Source of the DNA: an uncultured Oscillospiraceae bacterium | Lineage (GTDB): Bacteria; Bacillota; Clostridia; Oscillospirales; Acutalibacteraceae | Assembly (NCBI GenBank): GCA_900546265.1 | Contig: URCA01000041.1 | Coordinates: forward strand, 1-32,127 | Length of the DNA stretch: 32,127 bases | Direction: 5' to 3' | In this document: in pieces, positions 31,876 through 32,127 of the stretch | Layout of the letters: the number at the start of each line of letters is the position of its first letter | How positions within the stretch are numbered: position 1 is the stretch's first letter | Notes under the pieces: model-generated | What the model saw: only the letters and a program-made list of their open reading frames with translations | What the model was told of the DNA's origin: nothing | Database searches by the model: none | Made by a program: the position numbers and the translations under genes

Positions 31876-32037
31876 ATGGCAAAGGCCGGCATGCGCCGTC
31901 CGGATCCGAAGGATCCTCACGGCACCGAAAGCAACCGCAAAACTCACTTTCCCAAGAACGAGGTGGCACCTGTTCCGGAAATTCAAGGTAAAGCCAAAAC
32001 CACCAAGGAAAAAGCCAAACCCATCACCGAAAAATAA
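31876..32037 (+). CDS. Small basic hypothetical protein, 53 aa
   Basis: The ATG at 31876 has AAAGGAG eight bases upstream, a strong RBS. The peptide opens MAKAGMRRPDPKDPHGTESN, is rich in Lys, Pro and Thr, and ends in a Lys-rich tail (AKTTKEKAKPITEK). No membrane helix or Cys is present; it looks intrinsically disordered. It could be a small nucleic-acid- or spore-associated protein, but nothing in the sequence decides this. It lies in tandem with the previous 53-aa gene and is followed by a hairpin. Confidence 0.75.
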   Translation: MAKAGMRRPDPKDPHGTESNRKTHFPKNEVAPVPEIQGKAKTTKEKAKPITEK

Positions 32038-32039
32038 GC

Positions 32040-32071
32040 GAAACGAGCAGGGCAAACACCCTGCTCGTTTC
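32040..32071 (+). terminator. Probable terminator hairpin
   Basis: GAAACGAGCAGGG pairs perfectly with CCCTGCTCGTTTC around CAAACA, three bases after the stop codon. Only three T lie at the end of the stem, so the U tract is weak. Confidence 0.65.
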
Positions 32072-32074
32072 ACT

Positions 32075-32117
32075 ATGCTTAAGCATGTAGGGGACAGCGC
32101 GAAGCGGTGGCCCCTAC
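32075..32117. repeat. Palindrome and GTAGGGG inverted repeat at right edge
   Basis: A perfect 12-bp palindrome ATGCTTAAGCAT (32075-32086) is followed at once by GTAGGGG (32087-32093) and its complement CCCCTAC (32111-32117), enclosing a 17-nt GC-rich centre. The layout resembles a dispersed intergenic inverted repeat, but no second copy is in the window. Confidence 0.4.
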
Positions 32118-32127
32118 AAAAAGCCGC

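Noticed and set aside
1..32127. CRISPR array, IS element or prophage
   Set aside because: No regularly spaced repeats, transposase, integrase, capsid or lysis genes were found on either strand.

Overview
The window is about 32 kb of GC-rich chromosomal DNA with AGGAGG-type ribosome binding sites, sigma-A-like promoters and many strong rho-independent terminators. The gene set includes AddAB rather than RecBCD, a DivIVA-like protein, DegV, YdbC/PC4, DUF378, DUF815, TPM/LemA and a PopT-type DUF368 protein. Together these point to a Gram-positive anaerobe of class Clostridia, probably Oscillospirales/Ruminococcaceae-like; the lineage is inferred, not proven. I see no phage, IS element or CRISPR array. 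The possible exception is the extreme left edge, where two 5' halves of tRNA-Ser(CGA) genes lie in tandem and look like remnants of an integration site.

Left part (1-4.4 kb, minus strand): a DivIVA-like coiled-coil protein, a fumarase-type beta subunit without an adjacent alpha subunit, a YdbC/PC4 protein, undecaprenyl-diphosphatase (uppP) and 3-isopropylmalate dehydrogenase (leuB), ending in a strong terminator. The divIVA-like frame appears interrupted at a run of six T: shifting frame there extends the protein to within 30 bp of the next gene. From 4.5 to 7.7 kb (plus strand) come cobT-cobS-cobC for the late, lower-ligand steps of cobalamin synthesis, then a precorrin-2 dehydrogenase-like gene with its own promoter.

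Middle part: a lemA-TPM pair (minus), a small DUF378 membrane protein (plus), a GH2 beta-galactosidase (minus) divergent from an AraC-type regulator (plus), and an envelope cluster on the minus strand. That cluster holds a NAGPA-domain protein, a two-TM protein, a DUF368/PopT-like polyprenyl-phosphate transporter and a MOP-family glycan flippase. Divergent from it is an operon with a DUF815 AAA ATPase, a 110-aa protein of unknown function and a cytoplasmic-looking polysaccharide deacetylase.

Right part: a ChrB-N-domain protein (minus) divergent from addB-addA (plus), sfsA (minus), degV (plus), a SUFU-domain protein followed closely by a lipoprotein DD-carboxypeptidase, and two tiny conserved-looking ORFs of 53 codons each. 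Most convergent gene pairs share a bidirectional terminator, and most divergent pairs have back-to-back promoters with 16-18 bp spacing. The main theme is envelope metabolism (UppP, PopT-like, flippase, NAGPA, deacetylase, DacF, DivIVA) mixed with housekeeping genes.
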